This document shows, piece by piece, positions 37,069 to 45,913 of a stretch of 64,000 nt of DNA (positions are counted from its first letter, which is position 1; every line of letters starts with the position of its first letter). The translations under genes were made by a program, and so were the position numbers. Origin of the DNA: Spartinivicinus marinus (lineage in GTDB: Bacteria; Pseudomonadota; Gammaproteobacteria; Pseudomonadales; Zooshikellaceae); contig NZ_JAPJZK010000001.1 of NCBI RefSeq assembly GCF_026309355.1, positions 1 through 64,000 of the forward strand. Direction: 5' to 3'. Under the pieces are notes generated by a model, which did no database searches, had not been told where the DNA came from, and saw only the letters and a program-made list of their open reading frames with translations.

Positions 37069-38004
37069 TTAGCCACCTGCCATTATCCCTTGATGAGTGA
37101 CCTGTGGTTGCAGTCGGGAAAATTGACTAAACAACCCTAGTGCCGACTCTCGGATAGTGGTTAGGGTTTTCAGCTTTTGCATTGATGACATAATCAATTG
37201 CAATTTAGGCTTTTCAATAGAAGAGTGCTGGGCATTATAATCGGCTGCCAGACCTCTCAGTAATAACGCAATACCTTGCTCTAGCTGCCCTTCTGAGCAG
37301 TGATTCAGGATATGCTCATAGGCACTCAGCAAGTTGTTCGTATCAAAAATAGTTTCCCGATAAAAGTCTTTTAAATTTTGGGCACTATTAAGAGCCTGCC
37401 CAGCCGGTGATGATACGACTTGGTTGATATTGATCCCAGCAATAATAGAGGCTTCAGCATTTTCACTACTATTTAACAGCTGTTCGGCTAGCCCTTCAAA
37501 ATGGGCTTTAGCCATTTGCAGTTGATTTTTATTTTTCAGTTTATCTTTAGCCTGCTTGTCTCTTGCTAGCATTTCACCTGCCAACTGAGCAGCCAACTTT
37601 AAGATCAAATATTGATCACTAATATCAGAGCTAAAGTTTTTAAGCTGTTGCATCGTTTGCTGTGGGTTTCTAAAGAAACCATCTAACAAATTTTCAGCAA
37701 ATCGCCTCATTGCCTCAGCTTGTGGCGTTTTTGCCACTAACTTCAAATAGTCTTCTGCCACTTGCTGTACTGCAGACTTGCCGCCAAAACGATCATTGAT
37801 TTTGCGATTACGTAAGCTATCAGACTCACGCTTTTCACTGGCAGCAAATGACATTTCTTCAGCCACAGATGCAGTAAATGGTTTGGCATCTAATAATCGA
37901 ACTTGTTGACCTTGGTAGTTACCTTGAGCACTACCTGACAAAGGTTGGCCTGAAGCGATATTGTTACCAAGAGGCTGGTTAGTTACTGATGATATATGAT
38001 TCAC
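37069..38004 (-). CDS. sctW: T3SS gatekeeper SctW (YopN/PopN family)
   Basis: A 311-residue secreted plug that blocks effector export until activation. The GTG at 38004 follows AGAGGTG and starts VNHISSVTNQPLGNNIASGQ, resembling the YopN secretion signal; a TTG upstream would add 19 residues with no ribosome site. The conserved part includes GNYQGQQVRL, SFAASEKRESDSLRNRKIND (chaperone-binding region) and FSSDISDQYLILKLAAQLAGEML, then helical repeats. First gene of the leftward unit sctW-tyeA-sycN-sctX-sctY-sctV. Confidence 0.9.
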   Translation of the reverse strand: MNHISSVTNQPLGNNIASGQPLSGSAQGNYQGQQVRLLDAKPFTASVAEEMSFAASEKRESDSLRNRKINDRFGGKSAVQQVAEDYLKLVAKTPQAEAMRRFAENLLDGFFRNPQQTMQQLKNFSSDISDQYLILKLAAQLAGEMLARDKQAKDKLKNKNQLQMAKAHFEGLAEQLLNSSENAEASIIAGININQVVSSPAGQALNSAQNLKDFYRETIFDTNNLLSAYEHILNHCSEGQLEQGIALLLRGLAADYNAQHSSIEKPKLQLIMSSMQKLKTLTTIRESALGLFSQFSRLQPQVTHQGIMAGG

Positions 38005-38594
38005 TGTTAAAACACCTCTGGCAGTTGTTTTATACCCATTGTGGAGTACGCTACTAGGCAACTAGCCTGTCAGTTTTTCCTTTACAAAGGGTATACATCA
38101 TCCACAGTAATGAGAGCATCGTAATATAACCACGCTCATAACCTTTTACAACTTTACTTAATTCATTTCGTTCAAGCGATATCGTTCAAGCAGCCTAGTC
38201 AAAATCAATCCAACGTGTCGATTATTATTTTATACTCGCATAAAATAACGGCTGTTATTTTCTTTCAATTTTAAAATAGGCTACACAGAAATTAATCGCT
38301 TTAAATTAGCAGTCGCTTTTATTTCGCCTAAATATGTAAATATTTCCTTTTAAAACATCCACTTTTCATCGATTGTAAGAAACCGTTTCACTATATCCTT
38401 TAGCCACTAGCCGAGAATTTTTATCTCGCCTCAACTAATCGTTCAAAAAGCAAACTGGTCATAGTAATCTTTACCTAAACATCAACAACCCATCAATATA
38501 AAAAAATACAACTAATCTAAACAAATCCTATTTTTTTGGACGATATATAATCATCACCTTGATAACTACTATTCATGCGTTAAGGAGTCCACCG
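38005..38594. other. Divergent sctW/sctN promoter region
   Basis: About 590 bases between the two divergent T3SS units. Notable parts: a near-palindrome AAAATAACGGCTGTTATTTT at 38243-38262 that partly fits the ExsA half-site (ACGGC core after an A-rich tract), and a TATAAT at 38546-38551 that could be a minus-10 for sctN. No full ExsA box like the one before lcrG is visible, and no gene. Confidence 0.35.
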
Positions 38595-39944
38595 TTGAGC
38601 AGTCAGCGTTTGTTTGCAGAGCAATTCAGCGAAGGACTAAAGAAAACCATTGCCGAAGCCAGTCTAATCAAGACTCATGGCAAAGTGACCCATGTAACAG
38701 GCACAATTATTCGTGCCCATATGGCCAATGTGAAAGTTGGCGAGCTTTGCACCCTGTATTGCCCATCAACGAATCAGCGTCAATTAGCAGAAGTGGTTGG
38801 TTTTGAGCATCAGCAAGCCTTACTGACGCCACTTGGAGAACTAGCCGGTATTTCATCCAACACGCAAGTGATCGCCACAGGAAAAATGTTGGAAGTGGCA
38901 GTGGGAGATCATTTGCTGGGTCAGGTGCTAAATGGGCTTGGCCAGCCCCTGCAAACAGACACACTAAACCCCGCTACACAAGATAATACAAATGCTGTCT
39001 ATTACCCTATATTAGCTGATGCTCCCGCGCCACTTGACCGACAGTTGATTAATACTCCTCTCAGTTTAGGCGTAAGAGCCCTTGATGGGCTCCTTACCTG
39101 TGGAGCGGGTCAACGCCTGGGAATTTTTGCCGCGGCTGGTGGAGGTAAAAGTACGTTACTGTCAATGCTAGCTAAAGGAGCCAGTGTTGATGTCATCGTT
39201 ATTGCTTTAATTGGTGAACGGGGCCGAGAAGTTAGAGAGTTTATTGAGCATAGCTTAACCGAAGCGACCCGCCAACGAGCAGTACTAGTAGTAGCAACCT
39301 CTGACCGTCCAGCAATGGAACGAGCTAAAGCCGCTTTTGTGGCAACCACTATTGCTGAATTTTTTCGTGACCAAGGCAAACAAGTACTACTATTGATGGA
39401 TTCTGTTACTCGGTTTGCCAGAGCCCAGCGAGAAATCGGCTTGGCTGCGGGAGAACCGCCCACCCGCCGCGGTTTTCCTCCATCTGTTTTTGCAACATTA
39501 CCTAAATTATTAGAACGTGCTGGACCTGCCGCCAAAGGCTCAATTACTGGCTTATATACAGTACTTGTGGAAGGTGACGATTTGAACGAGCCAGTTGCCG
39601 ATGAAACGCGCTCTATTTTAGATGGCCATATTATTTTATCGCGGGAACTTGCTGCTGCTAACCACTACCCTGCCATTGATGTCTTGCAAAGCAGCAGCCG
39701 GGTAATGAACCATATTGTCAGCCAAGACCAGCAAATGGCGGCTGGCCAAATAAGACAATGGATGGCTAAGTATAAGTCTGCTGAGTTATTACTCAAAGTA
39801 GGAGAATACCAGCAGGGTACCGACCTAGAAACAGACCAGGCTATTGATAAGTGGCCTGCTATCCAAGCATTTTTACAGCAACCACAACATCAGCTAACAA
39901 GTGTTGAAGAAACCTTTAGTCAACTAATCGCGTTGGCTAATTAA
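38595..39944 (+). CDS. sctN: T3SS ATPase SctN (YscN family)
   Basis: A 449-residue hexameric ATPase that unfolds substrates and detaches chaperones at the base of the export apparatus. The TTG start at 38595 is preferred because AAGGAG lies seven bases upstream; an earlier TTG at 38559 has no ribosome site. Walker A is [18 protein letters not shown] and Walker [19 protein letters not shown], with [25 protein letters not shown] between, as in F1-type beta subunits. First gene of sctNOPQRSTU. Confidence 0.97.
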   Translation: MSSQRLFAEQFSEGLKKTIAEASLIKTHGKVTHVTGTIIRAHMANVKVGELCTLYCPSTNQRQLAEVVGFEHQQALLTPLGELAGISSNTQVIATGKMLEVAVGDHLLGQVLNGLGQPLQTDTLNPATQDNTNAVYYPILADAPAPLDRQLINTPLSLGVRALDGLLTCGAGQRLGIFAAAGGGKSTLLSMLAKGASVDVIVIALIGERGREVREFIEHSLTEATRQRAVLVVATSDRPAMERAKAAFVATTIAEFFRDQGKQVLLLMDSVTRFARAQREIGLAAGEPPTRRGFPPSVFATLPKLLERAGPAAKGSITGLYTVLVEGDDLNEPVADETRSILDGHIILSRELAAANHYPAIDVLQSSSRVMNHIVSQDQQMAAGQIRQWMAKYKSAELLLKVGEYQQGTDLETDQAIDKWPAIQAFLQQPQHQLTSVEETFSQLIALAN

Positions 39945-39960
39945 TGGAGTTATTTAAATA

Positions 39961-40434
39961 ATGGACTTATCTCAATTACTTGTTATAAAACAGCAACGAC
40001 AACAGCAGGCTGCTTTGGCTGTTACGCAACAACAACAGCAGGTTGATGTTTATAACCAACGGCTTAATCATTGCCAGCAGCAATTTAACCAATACCACCA
40101 ATGGCGCCTGGAAGAAGAACAGCGAATTTGGCAAGAGGCAAGCACTCAAGTGATGAAGCGGTTTGAGCTAGACCGTTTAAAAATTCAAATTTCGTTATTA
40201 CGAGATAAAGAAAATCAATTACAGGAAAAAATAACTGAAGCAGAACAAACTCTTGCTGAAGCGGAACAAACCTTATCAATGCTAAAAACCAAGCGCCAAC
40301 AAGCCACTCAAGCAGAGCAGCGCTTTGAAGAATTGATTGAGCAATTGCAACAAACTAATGATAAAGTTGAGCAATACAAAGCTGAGCAGGAACAAGAAGA
40401 AGTGGCTGAATTACAACAGGCTTTTCAGTCATGA
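39961..40434 (+). CDS. sctO: T3SS central stalk protein SctO (YscO family)
   Basis: A 157-residue protein that is almost entirely coiled coil (long runs rich in Gln, Glu and Lys such as KIQISLLRDKENQLQEKITEAEQTLAEAEQTL). SctO is the stalk linking the SctN hexamer to the SctV ring, like the F1 gamma subunit. Identity rests on the coiled-coil character, length near YscO (154) and position after sctN. Its TGA overlaps an ATG at 40431 that may be the original sctP start. Confidence 0.88.
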   Translation: MDLSQLLVIKQQRQQQAALAVTQQQQQVDVYNQRLNHCQQQFNQYHQWRLEEEQRIWQEASTQVMKRFELDRLKIQISLLRDKENQLQEKITEAEQTLAEAEQTLSMLKTKRQQATQAEQRFEELIEQLQQTNDKVEQYKAEQEQEEVAELQQAFQS

Positions 40435-40474
40435 AAATAGCCCATCATGGCAACCGCTTTTAAAAAAATTGATT

Positions 40475-41038
40475 ATGAAAATAGATAGCAGTAAATCCAA
40501 TCGCTCAACAACCTCAGCGGAAAATACCCGACAGCGTTCAAGCCAAGTGGATAAAGAGCACTTTGAAAAGCAGTTAAATAAGCAACCCAAACAATCCAGT
40601 CGCAAAGATGACCTAGAAAAACAGCCCGACACTCTGAGCAGTCTGCCAAACCCGTTTATGCTAGCAGCTAGCATAAAACAAACAGGACCTAGCCATAGCA
40701 GCCAAGTCATTGCAGAAGTCAACCAGCAATTAACAGAACTTATTACTGAATATAGAAGACAGTTGTCGAATCAATCGACATTACAAATTACCCTGAACCA
40801 CCCCCTGTTAAATAATACCCAATTAACCTTAAGCTTAACGAATAACCAGCTACAAGTTGCTTTTGCTACTTCAGAAAAACAACAGTATGACTTGCTCAAC
40901 CAAGCATCGACCCAATTAAAAAACCAATTGGCTAAACGCTTTGGTCAAGTGTCAGTTGAACTTGGCTTATCCACAGACACGACGAATCAACAAGGTGCCA
41001 GGCCCGACTATATTACCAAGCGGGAGGAGCACGAGTGA
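40475..41038 (+). CDS. sctP: T3SS needle-length ruler SctP (YscP family), short and with an uncertain start
   Basis: From ATG 40475 the protein is 187 residues. It has a polar Ser/Gln-rich N-terminal half and a C-terminal substrate-switch domain (VNQQLTELITEYRRQLSNQSTLQITLNHPLLNNTQLTLSLTNNQLQVAFAT...QLKNQLAKRFGQVSVELGLS). SctP measures the needle and switches export from needle to late substrates. It is far shorter than YscP (515) or PscP (369). The ATG used has no ribosome site; an ATG at 40431 overlapping the sctO stop reads ten codons, then stops in the T4A7 run at 40458-40468. A single extra base there would join both frames. It overlaps sctQ (GTGA). Confidence 0.8.
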   Translation: MKIDSSKSNRSTTSAENTRQRSSQVDKEHFEKQLNKQPKQSSRKDDLEKQPDTLSSLPNPFMLAASIKQTGPSHSSQVIAEVNQQLTELITEYRRQLSNQSTLQITLNHPLLNNTQLTLSLTNNQLQVAFATSEKQQYDLLNQASTQLKNQLAKRFGQVSVELGLSTDTTNQQGARPDYITKREEHE

Positions 41039-42123
41039 CAACCTCAACGGTCGAATTACCCAGCATAGATCGCCACACAGCAACACTGTACCAATTATTT
41101 TCAGGCAAGCAACAGCAGTTCTATTTTCAGTACAGCACAGCGACTCACCATGACTACTCCGATCAAGTCGCCTGGTTAAATAGTGAACTGTCTTTAACCA
41201 GTAGCGTTATAGGCATACATCACCCCATTAGCTTACAGCTCGCTATTAATGATCAACCTTATCAATTAACGCTTTGTGCCAGCCAAATTGTAGATTGGCT
41301 ACCGGTTAAACTGGCACTAGAGCAATGGCGAGTCATGCCTGAAACCATTCAGCTAGGGTTAATTCAAAGCGGTTTAATGCAGTGGGTTAATCAGCTGCAT
41401 CAGATAGGTGTGAACTTAATGATTGACCCAAGTACTGTTCAATTTGATAGCGCTCAATGGCAACACTCTGCAACAACTGGTTTTTTATCAACTACTGATA
41501 ACCTTTATTTAAAAGTCAACTGCCAAGAAAGTAATCAGCTTAATTCCATTAATCTTTATATAACTGCTGAACCGCAAGCACTATTGGACTTGCTTCAACA
41601 ATTACCAGGTGGCGAACCTTCCTCCATAGCCTTGGAGTATATCCAGCGATCAGTTCACTTACAGTTAGGTAAAACCAATTTAACTAAGCAGCTTCTGTCG
41701 ACTATCACACTGGGTGATATTTTATTATTTGACGAGTGCTACTTTATTGAGCAACGCCTTAAACTGTTAGCTAATCAACAGCCTGTGGCCTGGCTTGCTT
41801 ATGACGGACAACAAATCATGATTGAACAAATGATACATAACTCTGAACAGCCTTCAACCGATGACTTAGCGATGAATTCACTGGATGCATTACCCGTAAC
41901 GGTTTCAATAGAAGTCGGTGAAGTAGAATTAACCCTAGCACAATTACAAGCACTGCAGCCCGGACAAGTGCTTGACCTACCGTCATTAAATACCCAACAA
42001 GTTAATATTAAAGCCAATGGCAAACTGATTGGCACCGGCGCTCTAGTCAATATCGCTAATCAACTAGGTTTGCAGGTGCAATCGTTAGCCTGGCAAAACC
42101 AGCTGGCAAACGAAGGAGTATAA
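41035..42123 (+). CDS. sctQ: T3SS C-ring/sorting platform protein SctQ (YscQ family)
   Basis: A 362-residue cytoplasmic sorting-platform protein. GTG start with an excellent ribosome site (GGGAGGAG). The conserved C-terminal SpoA/FliN-like domain (LPVTVSIEVGEVELTLAQLQALQPGQVLDLPSLNTQQVNIKANGKLIGTGALVNIANQLGLQV) is at about residues 282-350. In Yersinia an internal start also yields the C-terminal domain alone; here I see no strong internal ribosome site, so that is unresolved. Overlaps sctP by four bases. Confidence 0.93.
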   Translation: MTTSTVELPSIDRHTATLYQLFSGKQQQFYFQYSTATHHDYSDQVAWLNSELSLTSSVIGIHHPISLQLAINDQPYQLTLCASQIVDWLPVKLALEQWRVMPETIQLGLIQSGLMQWVNQLHQIGVNLMIDPSTVQFDSAQWQHSATTGFLSTTDNLYLKVNCQESNQLNSINLYITAEPQALLDLLQQLPGGEPSSIALEYIQRSVHLQLGKTNLTKQLLSTITLGDILLFDECYFIEQRLKLLANQQPVAWLAYDGQQIMIEQMIHNSEQPSTDDLAMNSLDALPVTVSIEVGEVELTLAQLQALQPGQVLDLPSLNTQQVNIKANGKLIGTGALVNIANQLGLQVQSLAWQNQLANEGV

Positions 42124-42131
42124 AATAACCA

Positions 42132-42776
42132 ATGACTTTACCTGAACCCTTTACGCTAGTCGTAGTATTAGGGCTTGTATCGCTTATTCCTTTTATTGCT
42201 GTTATGGCTACGTCATTTGTTAAGCTAGCAGTGGTATTTTCACTGTTACGAAATGCATTAGGTATCCAGCAAATTCCACCTAATATGGCGCTATATGGTT
42301 TAGCACTGATTTTAACCCTTTATATTATGGCGCCGGTTGGTTTTGCTATTCATGATCACTTTATTGAAAACCCAATCAATCTTGAGGACAAACAAGCTAT
42401 CAGCAAAATTGTTGACAGTGGGTTAAATCCTTACCGAGAGTTTTTATTGGAACATAGTGACGAAAGCGAACGTACTTTTTTTAAAGATGCTGCAGCCAAT
42501 TTATGGCCAGACAATTACAGTGAGCGACTCAGTGAAGATAGCCTATTAATTTTAATGCCAGCATTTACTCTATCAGAACTCACTGATGCATTTAAAATGG
42601 GATTTTTACTTTATTTACCCTTTATTGCCATCGACCTGATTATATCGAATATTTTGTTGGCAATGGGTATGATGATGGTTTCTCCTGTCACTATTTCATT
42701 ACCATTTAAGTTATTGTTATTTGTGTTATTAGATGGCTGGACTCGGCTTACTCACGGTCTGGTATTATCTTATTAG
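42132..42776 (+). CDS. sctR: T3SS export apparatus protein SctR (YscR family)
   Basis: A 214-residue membrane protein forming, with SctS and SctT, the helical export gate. LVVVLGLVSLIPFIAVMATSFVKLAVVFSLLRNALGIQQIPPNMALYGLALILTLYIMAPVG is the strongly conserved opening, and FMMVSP-like MMMVSPVTISLPFKLLLFVLLDGW ends it. Four hydrophobic segments, full length. Confidence 0.97.
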   Translation: MTLPEPFTLVVVLGLVSLIPFIAVMATSFVKLAVVFSLLRNALGIQQIPPNMALYGLALILTLYIMAPVGFAIHDHFIENPINLEDKQAISKIVDSGLNPYREFLLEHSDESERTFFKDAAANLWPDNYSERLSEDSLLILMPAFTLSELTDAFKMGFLLYLPFIAIDLIISNILLAMGMMMVSPVTISLPFKLLLFVLLDGWTRLTHGLVLSY

Positions 42777-42787
42777 AGAATGAACCA

Positions 42788-43051
42788 ATGACCGAAGCAG
42801 AAATCGTTCAATATTCAGCCCAAGCTCTTTTATTAGTATTGATACTTTCTTTACCACCCATTATTGCTGCGTCATTAATAGGGACGTTGGTGAGCTTAAT
42901 CCAAGCCCTCACCCAAATTCAAGAACAAACCCTATCATTTACGCTTAAACTGATTGCAGTTATTGTAACTTTATTTATTACTGCTCGCTGGTTGGGTATT
43001 GAGCTATATAATTATGGGCTAAATATATTTGATGCGATGGTTAATGTGTAA
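42788..43051 (+). CDS. sctS: T3SS export apparatus protein SctS (YscS family)
   Basis: An 87-residue protein with two membrane helices. IVQYSAQALLLVLILSLPPIIAASLIGTLVSLIQALTQIQEQTLSFTLKLIAVIVTLFITARWLG matches the family over its whole length, including the Q-x-Q-E-Q loop. It lies 11 bases after sctR and before sctT. Confidence 0.96.
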   Translation: MTEAEIVQYSAQALLLVLILSLPPIIAASLIGTLVSLIQALTQIQEQTLSFTLKLIAVIVTLFITARWLGIELYNYGLNIFDAMVNV

Positions 43052-43075
43052 GGCCAGCAACCAGGAAACCATTAT

Positions 43076-43873
43076 ATGAATGCACTGGCCCAGCTAACCG
43101 ATATTCAGGCAACCGTATTAAGCTATGCGCTCGCCCTGCCCCGGCTAATTACCTTTTTTACTATTTTGCCTGTTTTTAGTAAAAAGTCGTTGGGAGGCGG
43201 ACTCATTCGTAACGGGGTTGCCTTAAGTTTTGCTTTGTTTGTTTTTCCATTAATGCCAGACTCTGAAGCCCTTGCAACAAAGCCTGATTATTGGCTACTT
43301 TCATTACTATTTAAAGAAGTCGCTCTCGGTTTACTATTAGGTTATTGTGCTGCAATCCCATTCTGGGCAATAGAGGCAGCCGGCTTTTTTATAGATAACC
43401 AACGGGGGGCCACATTAGCCAGTGTGGTTAACCCTAGTTTAGGTACCCAAACATCCCCCCTAGGCTTGATGCTTAGCCAGGCTATTATTACTTTGTTTTT
43501 TGTCGGTGGCGCAGCCTTTGTGTGCCTAAAAGGGTTGTTTTTGAGCTATAAGCTTTGGCCTGTAGGTGCATTATTACCTGCATTTACTACAGATGGCGTT
43601 TATTTTTTCCTAAAACAGCTAGATATGATAGGTTATGTAGCTGTGTTACTGGCTGCACCGGTGATAATAGGAATGTTTCTCAGCGAGTTTGGACTGGGTT
43701 TAATCAGCCGATTTGCCCCCCAACTCAATGTATTCTTTTTAGCGATGCCAATTAAAAGCGCTGTGTCTCAGGCAATTTTAGTGGTTTACCTTGCAATATT
43801 GGTTTCCATTGCCAGTGAGCAGTTAATAAACATCGATCTCGTGTTTGATAAGCTTTACTCCGTTATCCAATAA
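43076..43873 (+). CDS. sctT: T3SS export apparatus protein SctT (YscT family)
   Basis: A 265-residue integral membrane protein of the export gate. Recognisable by LALPRLITFFTILPVFSKKSLGGGLIRNGVALSFALFVFP, the AIPFWAIEAAGFFIDNQRGATLASVVNPSLGTQTSPLGLMLSQ segment and APVIIGMFLSEFGLGLISRFAPQLNVFFLAMPIKS. Its stop overlaps the sctU start (TAATG), giving translational coupling. Confidence 0.97.
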   Translation: MNALAQLTDIQATVLSYALALPRLITFFTILPVFSKKSLGGGLIRNGVALSFALFVFPLMPDSEALATKPDYWLLSLLFKEVALGLLLGYCAAIPFWAIEAAGFFIDNQRGATLASVVNPSLGTQTSPLGLMLSQAIITLFFVGGAAFVCLKGLFLSYKLWPVGALLPAFTTDGVYFFLKQLDMIGYVAVLLAAPVIIGMFLSEFGLGLISRFAPQLNVFFLAMPIKSAVSQAILVVYLAILVSIASEQLINIDLVFDKLYSVIQ

Positions 43874-44922
43874 TGAGCGAAAAAACAGAAAAGCCTACCC
43901 CCAAAAAAATTCGTGATGCACGAAAAAAAGGGCAAGTAGCCAAAAGTAAAGAAATCGTATCACTGGCACTGCTGGTTGTTATTGTGCTGCTATTCTGGCT
44001 AATGAGTGGCTATTATTTAAGCCATTTAACAGCACTTATCAACCTTCCTGTCAAGTTTCTCGATGCCCCCTGGCAGCTTGCACTGAGTGAAGTAGGCAAA
44101 GGTATTTTAACTGAGTCATTTTATTTGCTTGCCCCGATTTTTACAGTGGTCTTCATTACTGGTATATTATCTAACAACCTGCAATTTGGTTGGCTGCTGT
44201 CTTTTACCCCCATTAAGCCAGAACTTAAAAAAATTAATCCTATTGAAGGTGCCAAGAAAATTTTTGCCAAAAAAAATCTGGTAGAATTTTTAAAGTCAGT
44301 CATTAAAATTTTGACTTTAAGCATTGCTATTTACTGGGTCATTCGCGCCAACATGCAAGATTTAGTTAAAATTGTACATTGTGGCGTAGAGTGCAGCATT
44401 CCATTATTAGGCGCACTGTTACTCCAGTTATTTATTGTTGTATTGGTTGTTTTTGTCATACTGGCTGTGTTGGATATGGTGTATGAAAAGCATCACCATG
44501 AAAAAGAACTCAAAATGTCGAAAGATGAAGTTAAACGAGAATACAAAGAAACTGAAGGTAACCCAGAAATAAAACAACAAAGAAAGCAAATCCATAAAGA
44601 TTTACTGGCTTCAAATATTGTCGATAATGTCAATAATGCCAATTTACTGGTGACCAACCCCACCCACTTCGCCGTTGCTTTATACTATAAACGTGGAGAA
44701 ACAGACTTACCCAAAGTCACAGCCAAAGGAACCGACTGGCTAGCTCAACATATGATAAAACTTGCAGAAGAAGCTAATGTTCCTGTACTAAGACACGTCT
44801 GGTTAGCCCGTCAGTTATCAGCTAAAGTAGGCGAAAATGAGTTTGTTGCCAGTGAACTACTCGCCGCCGTTGCTGAAGTGATTAAATGGGCCGAACAAAT
44901 TAAAGAAACTACCGAACATTAG
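43873..44922 (+). CDS. sctU: T3SS export switch protein SctU (YscU family)
   Basis: A 349-residue protein with four N-terminal membrane helices and a cytoplasmic autoprotease domain. It begins MSEKTEKPTPKKIRDARKKGQVAKSKE, the invariant family start. The self-cleavage motif NPTH is at residues 262-265 within LLVTNPTHFAVALYYKRGE. Cleavage between Asn and Pro permits the switch to late substrates together with SctP. Last gene of the sctN-U unit; the IS1 relic and other genes follow. Confidence 0.97.
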   Translation: MSEKTEKPTPKKIRDARKKGQVAKSKEIVSLALLVVIVLLFWLMSGYYLSHLTALINLPVKFLDAPWQLALSEVGKGILTESFYLLAPIFTVVFITGILSNNLQFGWLLSFTPIKPELKKINPIEGAKKIFAKKNLVEFLKSVIKILTLSIAIYWVIRANMQDLVKIVHCGVECSIPLLGALLLQLFIVVLVVFVILAVLDMVYEKHHHEKELKMSKDEVKREYKETEGNPEIKQQRKQIHKDLLASNIVDNVNNANLLVTNPTHFAVALYYKRGETDLPKVTAKGTDWLAQHMIKLAEEANVPVLRHVWLARQLSAKVGENEFVASELLAAVAEVIKWAEQIKETTEH

Positions 44923-44954
44923 AGGAAAGAGCACCTCTACTAATATTATATTAT

Positions 44955-45200
44955 TTATTGCACTTTATAACCCTGCTCTGCTCTCAACTCAATCAGTTGT
45001 TGAAAGCGATAAAATGCTTGATTAAAACTATTAAAAGCTTCGTATTTATCACAGGCTACTTGCCTTTGATACTTTGCCAATCCAGATATCTGTCTAATTA
45101 ACCAGTGATTAGTCAAATCATGTTCCAGTTTTACAATAACAAAAAGAGCTGGTATTTGATTAGGCGCTTCTTTGGTCAAGTATACGTACATAGCATCCAT
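44955..45200 (-). CDS. Small WGR-domain-like protein
   Basis: An 81-residue protein convergent with sctU. The pattern resembles a WGR domain, a nucleic-acid-linked fold found in PARPs and bacterial proteins: strands YVYLTKEAPNQIPALFVIVKLEHDL, then HWLIRQISG (in place of W.L.R.WGR), Q, EAFNSFNQAFYRFQQLIELRAEQGYKV (F.s...A...f..l...k...GY). The central WGR triplet itself is not preserved, so this is tentative. Nothing links it to the secretion system except position. A start at residue 4 is equally possible (AGGA upstream). Confidence 0.45.
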   Translation of the reverse strand: MDAMYVYLTKEAPNQIPALFVIVKLEHDLTNHWLIRQISGLAKYQRQVACDKYEAFNSFNQAFYRFQQLIELRAEQGYKVQ

Positions 45201-45436
45201 TCCTAAGCGGCTTAATTGATTCGCTTACTTGAATTATGGTTAATATCTTACAAAGCCGTTAGAAGAATTCCGAATGAGTTAATTACAAAAGATAAAATAG
45301 TGATTTTTAATAAGTATTTATTACAGAAATATTTAGTTAATTTTTCAAACAAACAGCTAGTAATCACTATTTAAGTAGTAACCACTATGGCTGTTTTAAA
45401 TTTTTTCTAGTGTTTCAAAGTGAACAAATGAATCTT

Positions 45437-45905
45437 GGTAGTGCCTCAAAAGTATGTCTAAAGACTGGTTTGTATGATTTTCACTCAACGCAGATCTTTT
45501 CAAAGTATGTAGCACTTGTTGTATAATCATCATATGTTAGTAAGGTGTTTTTGGATGAGATAACGTTTGTGGCAGTGGCATTAGGGATACTAACCTCTAG
45601 AAAAGATGAAGCTTTTCAAACATTACAAACCTTGTTGAAACCCTTTAAAATCAAGGTATTTTGTACAGATGACTGGGGAGCATATAGCCGACATATTCCA
45701 GGTGAATAACATATTATAGGAAAAAGAAACACTCAAAAAATAGAGCGAAAACACCTAACGTTAAGGACTCGTATTAAACGCCTTACCAGAAAAACCATTT
45801 GCTTTTTAAAGACCAATCAAATGCATGATATTGTGATTGGACTTTTTATTAATCGCTATGAGTTTGGCCTTCAAATATGAGTAGACACAGTTTTGAGTCA
45901 CTACC
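45437..45905 (+). mobile_element. Internally deleted IS1-family element
   Basis: Ends match as imperfect inverted repeats: left GGTAGTGCCTCAAAAGTATG and, complemented, right GGTAGTGACTCAAAACTGTG. The element is 469 bp, well under the usual 700-800 bp for IS1, and its transposase frame is degenerate. No target duplication is visible. It sits between the WGR-like gene and the AlaDH/PNT gene, in the segment that separates the two halves of the T3SS locus. Confidence 0.75.
45551..45880 (+). pseudogene. IS1-family transposase remnant
   Basis: Translation gives LDEITFVAVALGILTSRKDEAFQTLQTLLKPF, FCTDDWGAYSRHIPGE, a TAA, then HIIGKRNTQKIERKHLTLRTRIKRLTRKTICF and MHDIVIGLFINRYEFGLQ, which is the C-terminal catalytic region of IS1 InsB-type transposases. 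The N-terminal zinc-finger part and a segment after TFV are missing, and the frame has an in-frame stop. Not functional. Confidence 0.85.
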
Positions 45906-45913
45906 CCAAATTC

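Noticed and set aside
38240-38290. Possible ExsA box in the sctW/sctN divergent region
   Set aside because: The ACGGC core follows an A-rich stretch, but the TTG part reads TTT, no minus-10 lies 21 bases on, and it is over 300 bases from sctN. Kept only as a weak note.
41799-42050. Internal start in sctQ for a separate C-terminal product
   Set aside because: Known in Yersinia, but the in-frame ATG codons here lack a clear ribosome site, so it is not called as a separate feature.
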